DNA of 64,000 bases, taken from the NCBI RefSeq assembly GCF_005869845.1, contig NZ_VAWF01000003.1, positions 372,001 through 436,000 of the forward strand, in the 5' to 3' direction. The notes beneath the pieces are model-generated. The model saw only the letters and a list, made by a program, of their open reading frames with translations, had not been told where the DNA came from and did no database searches. Position 1 is the stretch's first letter. Each line of letters opens with the position of its first letter. A program made the translations under genes and the position numbers. This document shows positions 1 to 9,377 of this stretch, in pieces. Origin of the DNA: Fodinibius saliphilus (GTDB lineage Bacteria; Bacteroidota; Rhodothermia; Balneolales; Balneolaceae).

Positions 1-499
1 GGAGGGGGGCGAAGACCCTAACTTCTTATTCCGTCGCATGATTATTCAGTCGTCAGAGGATGTGGGGATGGCAGATCCACATGCGTTGTCAGTGGTAAAT
101 TCGGCCCATGAGGCTTTTACAAAGTGCGGGATGCCCGAAGGTCTTTATTTTTTGGCTCATGCCTGTATATACCTGGCACTGGCTCCTAAGAGTAATAGTA
201 CCGGGGCAGTGTTTTCGGTACGGAGCGAAATTAAAAATAATGGTATTGGTCCTGTGCCTTCGCACCTAAGAGATAAAACAGCAAACTCAAAGCAATCGAG
301 ATACTTGGGAGTTGAAAATGCATCAGATGATTATCATTATCCTCACTCTTATGATCATCACTGGATACCTCAAGACTATTTGCCTGAAGAAGTTAAAGAG
401 AAAGGATGGTATGACCCCGGCAACATAGGACGTGAAAGTAAGCTTTGGAAACGGTTGGAAACAATTAAAGAAGCATATGCCAAATCTGCTAAGGAATAG
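1..499 (+). CDS. rarA: RarA/MgsA family AAA ATPase, C-terminal part (5' end outside the window)
   Basis: This is the C-terminal part of the replication-associated recombination ATPase RarA (MgsA), which acts at stalled replication forks. The reading frame is open from the window edge (first full codon at base 2), so the ATG at 38 is internal and the AAA module lies upstream. Visible family hallmarks are GGEDPNFLFRRMIIQSSEDV, then MADPHAL, GMPEGLYFLAHACIYLALAP and KSN, which form the helical C-terminal tetramerisation region. The tail YPHSYDHHWIPQDYLPEE matches the usual RarA ending (YPHDY...YLPEEL). The gene ends about 70 bp before the next one. The identification rests on recalled family motifs and is strong. 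Confidence 0.92.
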   Translation, partial: EGGEDPNFLFRRMIIQSSEDVGMADPHALSVVNSAHEAFTKCGMPEGLYFLAHACIYLALAPKSNSTGAVFSVRSEIKNNGIGPVPSHLRDKTANSKQSRYLGVENASDDYHYPHSYDHHWIPQDYLPEEVKEKGWYDPGNIGRESKLWKRLETIKEAYAKSAKE

Positions 500-568
500 G
501 CCTCCTGTACTTTATATAAGAAATTGTATCTTTGATCATCAATAATTCAGTTTTTAGTCTACATTTTT

Positions 569-1135
569 ATGCTTGATTTACAAATTATAAGCGGTACCGA
601 CCGCCCGGGATCTAATGCTCTGCGGATATCAAAATATATCCAGAAGAAATATCGCGATGAAGGTGTTGATGCAGGAATTATTGATTTGCAGAATTTTCCT
701 GCCGAGCAGGTTATTGGCGGGCGGTATGGAGAAGATTTGCCTGAGGTTGAGGCTTTTGTAAGCCGGGCTGTTTCAGCAGAAGGTCTCGTTATTGTATGCC
801 CAGAGTATAATGGCGGTTATCCCGGTATCTTAAAGCTGTTTATTGATTACTTTCCTTTTCCAGGTAGTTTAGAAAAGAAACCGATTGCGTTGGTAGGTGA
901 AGCCAGTGGTGCTTTTGGGGCATTGCGGGCCGTAGAACAGTTGCAGCAGGTGCTTGGTTATCGGCATGCCCATATATTTCCAGAACGGGTCTTTATTCCC
1001 CGAGTTACCGAAAATTTTGATGATGAAGGGGGAATTAAAGATGAACTCCAGCAACAACTTCTAATGACACAGATCAGCGGTTTTCCCCAGTTTGTACAGG
1101 ACCTTAATAAAGATTCAGTTATCTCAAAGGGGTAA
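569..1135 (+). CDS. NAD(P)H-dependent FMN reductase family protein
   Basis: This 188-residue flavodoxin-fold protein belongs to the NADPH-dependent FMN reductase / quinone reductase family (Pfam FMN_red type), which reduces flavin or quinones in the cytoplasm. The N-terminal phosphate-binding loop GTDRPGSN follows the first beta strand at residues 9-16. The flavin-contacting segment CPEYNGGYPGILKLFIDYF lies near residues 77-95 and matches the usual PEYNGSxPGxLKNxID motif. Length is normal for the family. It follows rarA on the same strand with a 69-bp gap and converges with the response regulator behind it. The true substrate (flavin, quinone, azo compound or chromate) cannot be told from sequence. 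Confidence 0.85.
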   Translation: MLDLQIISGTDRPGSNALRISKYIQKKYRDEGVDAGIIDLQNFPAEQVIGGRYGEDLPEVEAFVSRAVSAEGLVIVCPEYNGGYPGILKLFIDYFPFPGSLEKKPIALVGEASGAFGALRAVEQLQQVLGYRHAHIFPERVFIPRVTENFDDEGGIKDELQQQLLMTQISGFPQFVQDLNKDSVISKG

Positions 1136-1152
1136 CAGAAAGCAGGGGAGTA

Positions 1153-1857
1153 TTAACTCATTTTCAGCATATATCCTACTCCGTGGAGTGTGACCAGATA
1201 TTTTGGATCATCGGGATGCATTTCAATTTTTGATCGCAGTTTGGAAATGTGGACGTCTACTGTGCGTGTATTTGTGCTAAACTCATATCGCCAAACGTTC
1301 TCGAGCAGAGCATCTCGTGATACCGGTTCATTAGCATGAGCAACCAAGTATCGAATAAGTTCCACTTCACGAGTAGTGAGCTCTAGTTTTCCGTCCTCAG
1401 GATGTTCCGCTACGGCATCTTTGAGATTGATTTTGATAGGATCTAGATCCACCTCATTAATAGGTGTTGCACTGGCATATTCTTCGGAGCGGCGTAATCG
1501 TGCCTGGATACGTGCTAACAGCTCTTTAACTCCAAAGGGCTTGGTCATATAATCATCAGCCCCGATGTTTAACCCCGTGACTTTATCGATTTCTTGGTCA
1601 CGAGCAGTTAAAATTATGATGGGAAAGGTATAGTTCATCCCTCGAACTTTTCGGCATACGTCAAAGCCGCTCATTCCCGGTAGCATAAGGTCAAGAACCA
1701 TCAGGTCAGGATTTTCCTTCTTGACGATATTTACCGCTTTATCTCCCTTGTTGGCTACATATACATCGTAGCCTTCATTCTCCAGGGTATCTTGTAAGGT
1801 AAAAACTAAACTTGGTTCGTCTTCGACGATTACAATCTTTTTAGAATCAGTTGACAT
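1153..1857 (-). CDS. OmpR/PhoB-type DNA-binding response regulator
   Basis: This 234-residue two-domain response regulator has a receiver domain at about residues 7-120, with acidic pocket E12/D13, phospho-acceptor D56 in VLDLMLPG, T84 and K106. A winged-helix OmpR-type domain follows at about 135-232 (LELTTREVELIRYL, then RTVDVHISKLRSKIE and a C-terminal VHGVGYM-like wing). It is the output partner of the histidine kinase directly upstream. The kinase gene ends inside this gene (11-bp overlap, 1847-1857), so translation is probably coupled. Target genes are unknown, and autoregulation would be typical. It converges with the flavin reductase gene, 17 bp apart. Confidence 0.95.
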   Translation of the reverse strand: MSTDSKKIVIVEDEPSLVFTLQDTLENEGYDVYVANKGDKAVNIVKKENPDLMVLDLMLPGMSGFDVCRKVRGMNYTFPIIILTARDQEIDKVTGLNIGADDYMTKPFGVKELLARIQARLRRSEEYASATPINEVDLDPIKINLKDAVAEHPEDGKLELTTREVELIRYLVAHANEPVSRDALLENVWRYEFSTNTRTVDVHISKLRSKIEMHPDDPKYLVTLHGVGYMLKMS

Positions 1858-3550
1858 ATGTTTCAGACTCCTTATTTAATGAATCAGATTCAGAAGAATA
1901 TGATGGGGTGTGTTGTTTGGTAGTATCTTTTTCTTCAAGGATAGCAGGAAAGCTAATGGTAAAAGTTGAGCCTTTACCAGGTTCACTGGAGACGGTAATT
2001 TCACCATCATTCAGCTCAACAAGGTTGTTGACAATAGACAGGCCGAGCCCATGTCCTTTCGTTTTGGCTGTTAACGTATCCTCAGCACGGAAAAACTTTT
2101 CGAAGATTTGAGAGATGACTTTCTGTTTCATCCCTACTCCGTGGTCTTCTATTTGGAATACCAAGTTTTCATTTTTGACTGTTAGTCGAATGTGAATAAA
2201 CTTTTCATCGGTACTATACTTAATCGCGTTTTCTACAAGATTACTGACAATGGTTTCAAAGCTGTTGGGATCGACCATTGCCATGGGTATATCATCTTCA
2301 ATGGTAGTGCGGAGGGTAAAACCTTTCTTCTCAATGTATTCTTCATGTTCATCAATATAAGAGTACAACTTTTCACTCAAATCAATAGGTTCAGGTTCTA
2401 CCAGTGATTGTCCAGCATCTGCTTTGGCAACATCCAGAAGCTTTTCAATCATCTTCCGGAGGCGTATTGCTTCATTAAAAATATGATTCCCATAATTTTT
2501 AAGCCTTGTTTTATCAGTAACACGACCGTCAGCCAGATTTTCTCCAGCAGCTTGCATCACTGCCAAGGGGGTTTTTAGTTCGTGGGTAACATTGGCCAAA
2601 AAACCTGCTTGACGTTCTGCGAGTGCACGTTCTTTTTGGGCGGATCTAAACATAAAGACAAGTGATCCTAGCAATAGAAGCATGGCAGCTGCCAAAACGA
2701 CGATATTTTTGATAAGTGAGGCATTAGAAGCAGCAACAGCAGATTGATCCGTAAATGAGACTTGCAGTTCCCAATAATCAAATAAACTTGGGAAATCCTG
2801 TTCGAAATGTACTTTTTCGTGATCATATTTTACCGTAGTGTCACTGCTGGCAATAATTTCATTATTGACCCAGTCGCGAAGCCAAACATGCATATCTGAT
2901 TGATTCGTCGTTCCGAACTTCTCAACCAGTTTTTGGGGCAAGTATTCGTTGCGTAGATAATCTTGGTTGAATGGCATGGTAAGGTAGCCAAAAATACTTT
3001 TTTCGGAAGGGTCGATGATCGCGATTGTAACACTACGATGCGAGTCAAAAATGACTTTGTTACTATATCGGTATTCATCGATGAGAGTTTTCATCTGTGT
3101 GCGTGTAATGCCCATCCCATCACAGACTACTTCTCTGGGGTAAGTGGATGTTCGGATAAACTTCTCAAGCTGTTCATCATACTTTAGAATTGCTTTGTTG
3201 TTCTTGCAAATTCCGGAACCCGTAGGAATAAAATAAATATCATCATAAATACTATCATGGGCTGCTTCATTGAGTAGCGATACTACTTCTTTTGAAAATT
3301 GTCCTGTTTTTCGGAAAGTAGATTTCAGATGTTTTATATCTGTAGAGCCAAGCCCATAGTATGATTCGAAAAAACGATATCGGATTTTGTCAGAAAATTC
3401 AGCAATCTGCAGCTTTTTATTTTCCCGGTTCGATTCCAGCGTGTTTTCATGAAGGGCATACAGTGAATATACATTCATCCCGGTAAGCCCGATAATAGCG
3501 ACAATACCGGCGGCAAGCAGTATCCATCGAAGTGATCCGTAACGCTTCAT
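1847..3550 (-). CDS. Membrane sensor histidine kinase (HisKA/HATPase)
   Basis: This 567-residue classical sensor kinase is first in a two-gene operon with the OmpR-type regulator. A membrane segment lies near residues 9-32, followed by a large periplasmic sensor region of about 250 residues with no recognised domain and a second membrane segment near 283-305. A HisKA dimerisation domain carries the H-box VTHELKTPLA. A HATPase domain then shows an N-box NLVENAIKYS, a G1 box DHGVGMKQ and a G2 box KGHGLGLSIV, all intact, so the kinase looks active. The C-terminal 35 residues are Ser/Thr/Glu-rich and likely disordered. The signal sensed is unknown. Confidence 0.95.
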   Translation of the reverse strand: MKRYGSLRWILLAAGIVAIIGLTGMNVYSLYALHENTLESNRENKKLQIAEFSDKIRYRFFESYYGLGSTDIKHLKSTFRKTGQFSKEVVSLLNEAAHDSIYDDIYFIPTGSGICKNNKAILKYDEQLEKFIRTSTYPREVVCDGMGITRTQMKTLIDEYRYSNKVIFDSHRSVTIAIIDPSEKSIFGYLTMPFNQDYLRNEYLPQKLVEKFGTTNQSDMHVWLRDWVNNEIIASSDTTVKYDHEKVHFEQDFPSLFDYWELQVSFTDQSAVAASNASLIKNIVVLAAAMLLLLGSLVFMFRSAQKERALAERQAGFLANVTHELKTPLAVMQAAGENLADGRVTDKTRLKNYGNHIFNEAIRLRKMIEKLLDVAKADAGQSLVEPEPIDLSEKLYSYIDEHEEYIEKKGFTLRTTIEDDIPMAMVDPNSFETIVSNLVENAIKYSTDEKFIHIRLTVKNENLVFQIEDHGVGMKQKVISQIFEKFFRAEDTLTAKTKGHGLGLSIVNNLVELNDGEITVSSEPGKGSTFTISFPAILEEKDTTKQHTPSYSSESDSLNKESETYVN

Positions 3551-3728
3551 ATAAAGTTTATTAGTAAATGATAAAACTGTGAGATACCAAGCACCTAAAA
3601 TAAGAAAATTTAAAAGGTAACGAATTCAATAACTCCGATTATTTACGGAATTTAATAACTTTTTTGTCCAAAATAACAAGAGGACACCAGATTCGTTGCC
3701 CTTTTAACTGATATTGGAAGAATTTATG

Positions 3729-5768
3729 CTACTTTTCCCATCGATTATTTCCGCGATTAGTATCTGGGTAAAGTTTTTCAGGATCGATAACAACTTTAGT
3801 GGCTAGGCCCTCAACGGTGATACTAGCTTTTGTTGCTCCTTTGAGCCATTTGTCAACGGGGATTTTGCGCATTACTGTCGATCCGTCTGAAAGAGTGATG
3901 GCAATAATTGCCGGCATCGGTGCTAATCCGTTATCATGGATAGTAATACGACTGCTATTTGCTCGCACTGTCACATCAGCTATTGCATGGTCCAGGGTCC
4001 AGGTTTCGTAATACCAGCTTCTCCAGAACCAATCGAGATCTTGTCCCGACACATCTTCAAAGGTATTAAACATGTCCCAAGGGTACGGATATTTGTAACG
4101 CCATCGTTCAAGGAAGGTGTGGTATGCTTTATTAAATGTTTCTTCTCCCAGTAAATTACGTAAGCTTACGAGCATGGTAGCTGGTTTGGGATATGAAGCT
4201 TTTGAGTAAGCAAAGCTGTTGTAGTGATAGTCAGACCAGCGCATAATGGGGCCTTCAATATCTGTATAGGTGATACGCAAGTAACTTTGCATATCATTAA
4301 TGTCAAAGTTTGGCTTGTCGGGGTAGTACGTTTTTTTGGCCTGATTTTCGTTAAAAGTAGTAGTTCCTTCATCCATCCAGGCGTAGCGACGTTCATTTGT
4401 ACTGATCTGCATGGGTACCCACATATGGGCTAGTTCATGTGCAATAACAGCATATAGAGATTGGGCCCTCCGTCCTTTATAATCTCCAATGATCGTAATC
4501 ATGGGGAACTCCATGCCGCCACCAATAATGCCTCCACCTTCAACAGAAGTCATATGTGGCCAGGGATAGGCTAATCCGGTATAATCTGATAGAAAAGTGA
4601 TTGCATGCCTGGTAAATTTAGCAGCATTTGTCCACAAGGGGGCTGAGCTGCGGTAGATGGCATTAATGCTGGAAAAGTCATCACTTTCATCACCGTCACG
4701 ATCTCCAACACTGGCTCGTGTAGCATCCCAAAGCGATTCTTTAGTAACACTAAAAGCAAAGTCTCGAACCTTTTCGGCCTCAAAGTTCCATGTAATTTTA
4801 CCGTTTTTTGTAGATTTAGTGACAGCCCCAAAGTCATCTTTGGTTACCACATGAACGACACTGTCACTTTGGTGAGCCTTAGTGAGACGTTGATGGATAT
4901 CCTCCTTGAGGATGCTTTTACTGTTCTGGAGTCTTCCGGTAGAGGCAACCATCCATTGTTCGGGTACGGTAATATCTACATTATAGGAGGCGAAATCGTG
5001 ATAAAATTCAGCATTACCGGTAAAAGGATCCGTAAACCAGCCGTTCACATCATCGTAAACGCGCATCTGAGGATACCAATAGGCAATATAATATAGGTTG
5101 TCTTTGCTATATCCCATCCGTCCGTCTGCCCCGGTTTTAGGTACTTTAAAATCCCAATCTATACTAATATTGGTACTGTCACCGGGCGCCAAAGGTTCAT
5201 CGGGGCGAACAACCATTTGAGTTCCATTGACTGAAAATCCGCTGGGAGCACTGCGCATCTGTATTGGTGATAGCTCTTTACTATTGACGGTTACTTTATG
5301 GAGGTTTATTCCCCCTGTTACTTCTTGTTTACTACTGCGTTGTACTCCTTTTTTGTGGAGGTTCTGAGCCAGCTCCATAAACAGATTCCTGAGGGTATCC
5401 GGCGAATTGTTGTAGTAGGTGATTGTGCTACTTCCTTTTAGCAGGGTATCGGCAGGGATTAATTCTGCATCAATGTTATAATGTGCACGTTGTGTCCAAT
5501 AGTCCGGTCCCGGCTTTCCCGACATCGTTCGGGTATCCAGTTCCACAGCATTGAAAAAGGAGGTTGGGATCTCATTGGAAATGGGGTTAGCCACCGACCG
5601 ATTCATTTCAGAAGGTAGTTTGTGAAACTTCTCCTGCTGCCCTTGTTGGGAGGTATCTTCATTTTGTGGGGCATCTGTCGCTTGTTGCATTCCCGTACAG
5701 CCTGAGAAAAATACAAATAACATTATAATAGCAACAGAAATATTGCGAGAAGATACTAGCTGTACCAT
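3729..5768 (-). CDS. Lipoprotein M1-family metallopeptidase (aminopeptidase N-like)
   Basis: This 679-residue zinc metallopeptidase of the gluzincin M1 family is predicted to be anchored as a lipoprotein. The N-terminus has a hydrophobic stretch ending in FFSGC (lipobox-like, Cys near residue 24). The exopeptidase motif appears as GGMEFP instead of the classical GAMEN. The zinc site is H444-E445-L-A-H448, with the third ligand E467 in MDEGTTTF after the normal 18-residue spacing. Family members trim N-terminal residues from peptides, here probably at the periplasm or cell surface. It has no obvious operon partner: 48 bp separate it from the upstream regulator gene on the same strand, and 178 bp follow before the kinase gene. 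Confidence 0.93.
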   Translation of the reverse strand: MVQLVSSRNISVAIIMLFVFFSGCTGMQQATDAPQNEDTSQQGQQEKFHKLPSEMNRSVANPISNEIPTSFFNAVELDTRTMSGKPGPDYWTQRAHYNIDAELIPADTLLKGSSTITYYNNSPDTLRNLFMELAQNLHKKGVQRSSKQEVTGGINLHKVTVNSKELSPIQMRSAPSGFSVNGTQMVVRPDEPLAPGDSTNISIDWDFKVPKTGADGRMGYSKDNLYYIAYWYPQMRVYDDVNGWFTDPFTGNAEFYHDFASYNVDITVPEQWMVASTGRLQNSKSILKEDIHQRLTKAHQSDSVVHVVTKDDFGAVTKSTKNGKITWNFEAEKVRDFAFSVTKESLWDATRASVGDRDGDESDDFSSINAIYRSSAPLWTNAAKFTRHAITFLSDYTGLAYPWPHMTSVEGGGIIGGGMEFPMITIIGDYKGRRAQSLYAVIAHELAHMWVPMQISTNERRYAWMDEGTTTFNENQAKKTYYPDKPNFDINDMQSYLRITYTDIEGPIMRWSDYHYNSFAYSKASYPKPATMLVSLRNLLGEETFNKAYHTFLERWRYKYPYPWDMFNTFEDVSGQDLDWFWRSWYYETWTLDHAIADVTVRANSSRITIHDNGLAPMPAIIAITLSDGSTVMRKIPVDKWLKGATKASITVEGLATKVVIDPEKLYPDTNRGNNRWEK

Positions 5769-5816
5769 AAGGAAAGTAGGTCGTAACTTTTTTAGTTATA
5801 AAAGATATGGAATTTG

Positions 5817-6197
5817 CTATGAATCGAGAGAAAAGTGTTTTGATATGGCCTTCTTAAGATCATCAAACTCAATGGGTTTAGTGAGGTAGTCGAGATAATT
5901 GGTAGCTTCGGCTCGTTCTACGTGGTAGGGGTCAGAATTACCGGTGATATAAATTACGGGAACGTCTGAAAATTTACGAATTTCCAGCATTGCATCAATA
6001 CCGTCAATATCACCTTCCAGAGAGATGTCCATCACAATAAGATCCGGATCAATTTTTTGTGCGGTCTCAATAGCAGTTTTGCCGTAAACCAGTTCCCCTT
6101 CTGTTTGAAAGCCAAGTCGTTCAAGATAACTCTCATACAAGAGATTTAGAATGAGATCGTCTTCAACAATTATGACATTCTTTTCTTTTGTGCCCAT
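5817..6197 (-). CDS. Single-domain response regulator (CheY-like)
   Basis: This 126-residue stand-alone receiver domain has acidic residues E12-D13-D14, phospho-acceptor D57 in IVMDISLEG, T85 (YITGNSD) and K107 in LTKPIE. There is no output domain, so it must work by protein-protein contact or as a phosphate relay. The insertion in LEGDIDGIDAM is typical of receivers paired with HisKA_2/HWE-type kinases, and two such kinase genes lie directly upstream on the same strand (6471-11255), 273 bp away. That pairing is inference from position and type. It could also be the last transcribed gene of a loose kinase-kinase-regulator unit. Confidence 0.93.
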   Translation of the reverse strand: MGTKEKNVIIVEDDLILNLLYESYLERLGFQTEGELVYGKTAIETAQKIDPDLIVMDISLEGDIDGIDAMLEIRKFSDVPVIYITGNSDPYHVERAEATNYLDYLTKPIEFDDLKKAISKHFSLDS

Positions 6198-6470
6198 AAA
6201 AATGTGATCAATTCATGATAACAATTCTAAAAATAGAAAAATCGAGAGATAAGACAATCAATTTTATGTAACCCAACCAAATTGTACACACAGAGTGTAT
6301 AAAATATTCAATATGTAGTACTCAACGGTATGGGTATTTTATTGGAAATACAAAAAAAACTACAGACCTTTTTTATTTAAACCGAGCACGTAAGAAAGGG
6401 AATATACAGGAAAATAACGGTTAATCAGCAAGTATCTGGGTAGACCCTTTCAGGGTTCTTTTCTTGTCAG

Positions 6471-9107
6471 TTAAATTTGTAAGGAGCTGCCTGCCCCTTT
6501 CACATTTTGTTTTTCAAAGCTAATAATGAATTCGGTGCCTTCTTCTGATCGTACTTCTATTTCTGCTTCCAGTTGCTGAGCCAGAGTTTTAATAAGTGAG
6601 AACCCAATAGAATTGCTGTTAGAAAGCGAAAAGTCATTGGGCAGTCCTTTGCTATTATCTTTAATATGAAGGGTTACATCACGTTTATGTTCTTCGAGTA
6701 AAATTTCAATAGTACCTTTGTCATTGGGAAAAGCATTATTATAGGCATTGGTCACTATTTCATTGATGATAAGTCCGCAAGGAATAGCTTGGTTGACGTT
6801 GAGTTGAATATCGCTCACTGATACTTCAAATGTGATATCAGAATGTTTTTGCTGGTAAATACTTTTTATGGACTGAATTGTTTTAGAAACGAAATCACCG
6901 AAGCGGAGATTGTTAAAGTCTTGGGCTTGGTACAGCATTTCATGGACGGTAGCCATTGATTGAATACGAAGTTGGCTGTTGGCTAATATATTTTTTGTGT
7001 TATCATTCTGGGTCTTTAAACATTCAAGCTGTAACAGGCCGGAAATGATCGCCAGATTATTTTTTACACGATGATGGATCTCTGATAATAATACTTTCTT
7101 TTCTTTTAGAGAGACCTCCAGCTGCTGTTCATATTCTTTTAAGTCTGCAATATTTTGCGCTGTACCTATAAAAAAGCTTTGATCTCCGCTTTGGAATGAA
7201 CTGGTACTAAAAAGGTGTGGGATTTTTGTGCCATCCCGTGTTTTTAAATTAGCTTCGCCCATTACTTCGCCCTTTTTAAATACTTTTTGTAGTGCTTTTT
7301 CTACATAGGGTCGATGTTGTTCAGCAATAAATTTTCGCGGGTTCATATATGAGATCTCTTGTTCATTGTAACCCGTTATTTCCCGGATCTGGTCGTTCCA
7401 TCGAATAGGATTTCCACTACTATCGAACATAAAGAACGATATAGGCAGGCTGTTAATGATTTTATCACTTAGTTTTTTTTCTCGTTCGAGTTTGAACTGC
7501 GTTTTCTTTTGTTTGGTAATATCTTGGACCGCACCATTGGCCTCAAGTGGTTTGTTTCCGGGGCCATAAATAGTTTTAATGGAATGGCGCACCCACTTGG
7601 TAGTACCGTCGGGAGTGAGAATACGGTGTTCAAAATCTTTAATGAGATCTCCTTTCATGATATCTGAAAGTAACTTTTTAACCCGCTTGTTATCTTTGGG
7701 ATGTACCCGATCTAGAAGCAATTCTAGGGAAGGTTTCTGTTTGATATCAAAGTCATAGATGTCGTAAGTCTTTTTTGACCACTCCATGCTATTTTTTACT
7801 ACCTCCCATCGCCAGCTACCAACCTCTGCCAGCTCTTGACCAAGGTTAAGGTTAGTAAGCGTTTTTTTGAGCTTATCCTGGGTTTCTCTGCGTTCGGAAA
7901 TGTCACGAAGGATATACAAAAATTGGGCGGGATTACTATCTTTAATGTAGCTTATTTGCAATTCAATGGGAAACTTTGAGCCATCTTTACGTAAGGCAGG
8001 CATCTCAATAAGCGTATCGATGATAGGGCTATTCTTCGTTTCAAGATAGCGCTTTATCCCTTCTTCATGTTCCTTGCGATAAGGAGGAGGGATAAGCGTT
8101 TGAGGCATTGATTTTCCAATAATTTCCTTTTTATTGTATTGAAACGTTTGTTCTGCGGCTGAATTGAACTGGATGATTTCGCCATGCCGGTTAATAGTGA
8201 TGATACAATCAGAGGCCGAGTTTAAAATGGTCTCTTTCTTGATTTGCGACTCTTGCAGTGCGCGGAGGGTCTTTTCTTGGTCACTAATATCTCTGCCCGT
8301 TATGAACCAGCGATCAAAGAACCTGGAAAAGGTAAATTCCAAGTAAACTATTTGCTGGTTTGCTATCTCAACAGGGGCAATAAAGGTTTCTTTCTTTTTC
8401 TGGGATTGTGTTAGAAAATTGATTGCTTTCTTTTTGGCAGGTCCATCAATAAGTTGATCAGCGAAGGATGTGCCAATAAGTTTTTCCTTATCAATATCCA
8501 ACGTATTGAGAGTCTCATCATTACATTCGAGGATCTTTAGAGAAGACGTATCAATAATTGTCTGGAGATCAGAGGAGTTGTCCAGAAATTTATCGGCATT
8601 ATTAAGGCGTTTATTTCGTGCCTCTAACTGAGAGTTCTTCTTTATTAAAGTAAACTGATCAACTACTTCTTTGCCCAACAGTTTAAGACTTTGGACCTGT
8701 TGATCAGTTAGTTGGCGAGGCTTGTTATCGATAACACATATAGTGCCTAAATTGAATCCCTTCTCGGTTTTCAAGGGTACGCCGGCATAAAACCGGATAC
8801 CCTGTTCTACATAGGGGCTGTCTTTGAAACGAAGGTCCATGAGCGTGTCCTCAACGATCATGATGCCTTCACCTTTGATCGCATATTGGCAGAAACTCTC
8901 TTCTTTGGGAATAGCAGGTATGTCAATGCCATTACCCGACTGTGTAATTTGCTGGTGAGAGTCTAACAAGTTTATCAGTGCAAAAGGAGTGTCACAAATT
9001 GCGGAGGCAAGTTTTGTTAATCCATTAAGGGTCTCCTCAATCTCTTTCTCAATAATGTTAAATGATTCTAGTTCTACTAGCCGCTTTTGGGGGGTGTTTG
9101 AACTCAT
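6471..9107 (-). CDS. Soluble GAF-PAS4 sensor histidine kinase, HisKA_2 type
   Basis: This 878-residue kinase has no membrane segment. A GAF domain occupies about residues 20-165 (ICDTPFALINLLD, FCQYAIKGEG). Four PAS-like modules follow at about 170-285, 290-410, 415-535 (PAS_3-like, VGSWRWEV...RVHPKD) and 545-665. The HisKA_2 box EIHHRVKNNLAIISGLLQLE is near 680-700. The HATPase domain near 770-870 keeps the key residues: N-box NEIVTNAYNNAF, G1-type DNSKGLP and G2-type IGFSLIKTL. It should therefore bind ATP. Signals are probably light, redox, oxygen or small ligands through GAF/PAS, with the chemistry unknown. The next gene upstream is a close paralogue lacking these ATPase residues. The small response regulator downstream is a likely target. 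Confidence 0.93.
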   Translation of the reverse strand: MSSNTPQKRLVELESFNIIEKEIEETLNGLTKLASAICDTPFALINLLDSHQQITQSGNGIDIPAIPKEESFCQYAIKGEGIMIVEDTLMDLRFKDSPYVEQGIRFYAGVPLKTEKGFNLGTICVIDNKPRQLTDQQVQSLKLLGKEVVDQFTLIKKNSQLEARNKRLNNADKFLDNSSDLQTIIDTSSLKILECNDETLNTLDIDKEKLIGTSFADQLIDGPAKKKAINFLTQSQKKKETFIAPVEIANQQIVYLEFTFSRFFDRWFITGRDISDQEKTLRALQESQIKKETILNSASDCIITINRHGEIIQFNSAAEQTFQYNKKEIIGKSMPQTLIPPPYRKEHEEGIKRYLETKNSPIIDTLIEMPALRKDGSKFPIELQISYIKDSNPAQFLYILRDISERRETQDKLKKTLTNLNLGQELAEVGSWRWEVVKNSMEWSKKTYDIYDFDIKQKPSLELLLDRVHPKDNKRVKKLLSDIMKGDLIKDFEHRILTPDGTTKWVRHSIKTIYGPGNKPLEANGAVQDITKQKKTQFKLEREKKLSDKIINSLPISFFMFDSSGNPIRWNDQIREITGYNEQEISYMNPRKFIAEQHRPYVEKALQKVFKKGEVMGEANLKTRDGTKIPHLFSTSSFQSGDQSFFIGTAQNIADLKEYEQQLEVSLKEKKVLLSEIHHRVKNNLAIISGLLQLECLKTQNDNTKNILANSQLRIQSMATVHEMLYQAQDFNNLRFGDFVSKTIQSIKSIYQQKHSDITFEVSVSDIQLNVNQAIPCGLIINEIVTNAYNNAFPNDKGTIEILLEEHKRDVTLHIKDNSKGLPNDFSLSNSNSIGFSLIKTLAQQLEAEIEVRSEEGTEFIISFEKQNVKGAGSSLQI

Positions 9108-9377
9108 AATTTCAGTCGTTAAAAATGGTTAGTTCAAAGAAAGCGCTTAGAGATCAGTGTTGATTTTTTCACGCAGGGGCATAATGGTTGATGATAATTC
9201 TAAGCTATACTTTATACTTTATCGTTATCGGTGATGGGAGGAAAATCTTAACCCAAAAAATGTAAATAGTTGTTACATACAGAAGCACTTTTTAAGTGCC
9301 TGTTGTTAAACAAATAGGTGTCTATAAAAGGATGGATGGAATACTGAAGGGCAGTAGGATGTTTGTTCGGAATAAAG

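Noticed and set aside
6432-6470. Short hairpin after the GAF-PAS4 kinase as terminator
   Set aside because: The stem is only about 5 bp (ACCCT/AGGGT) with poor tail; not convincing.
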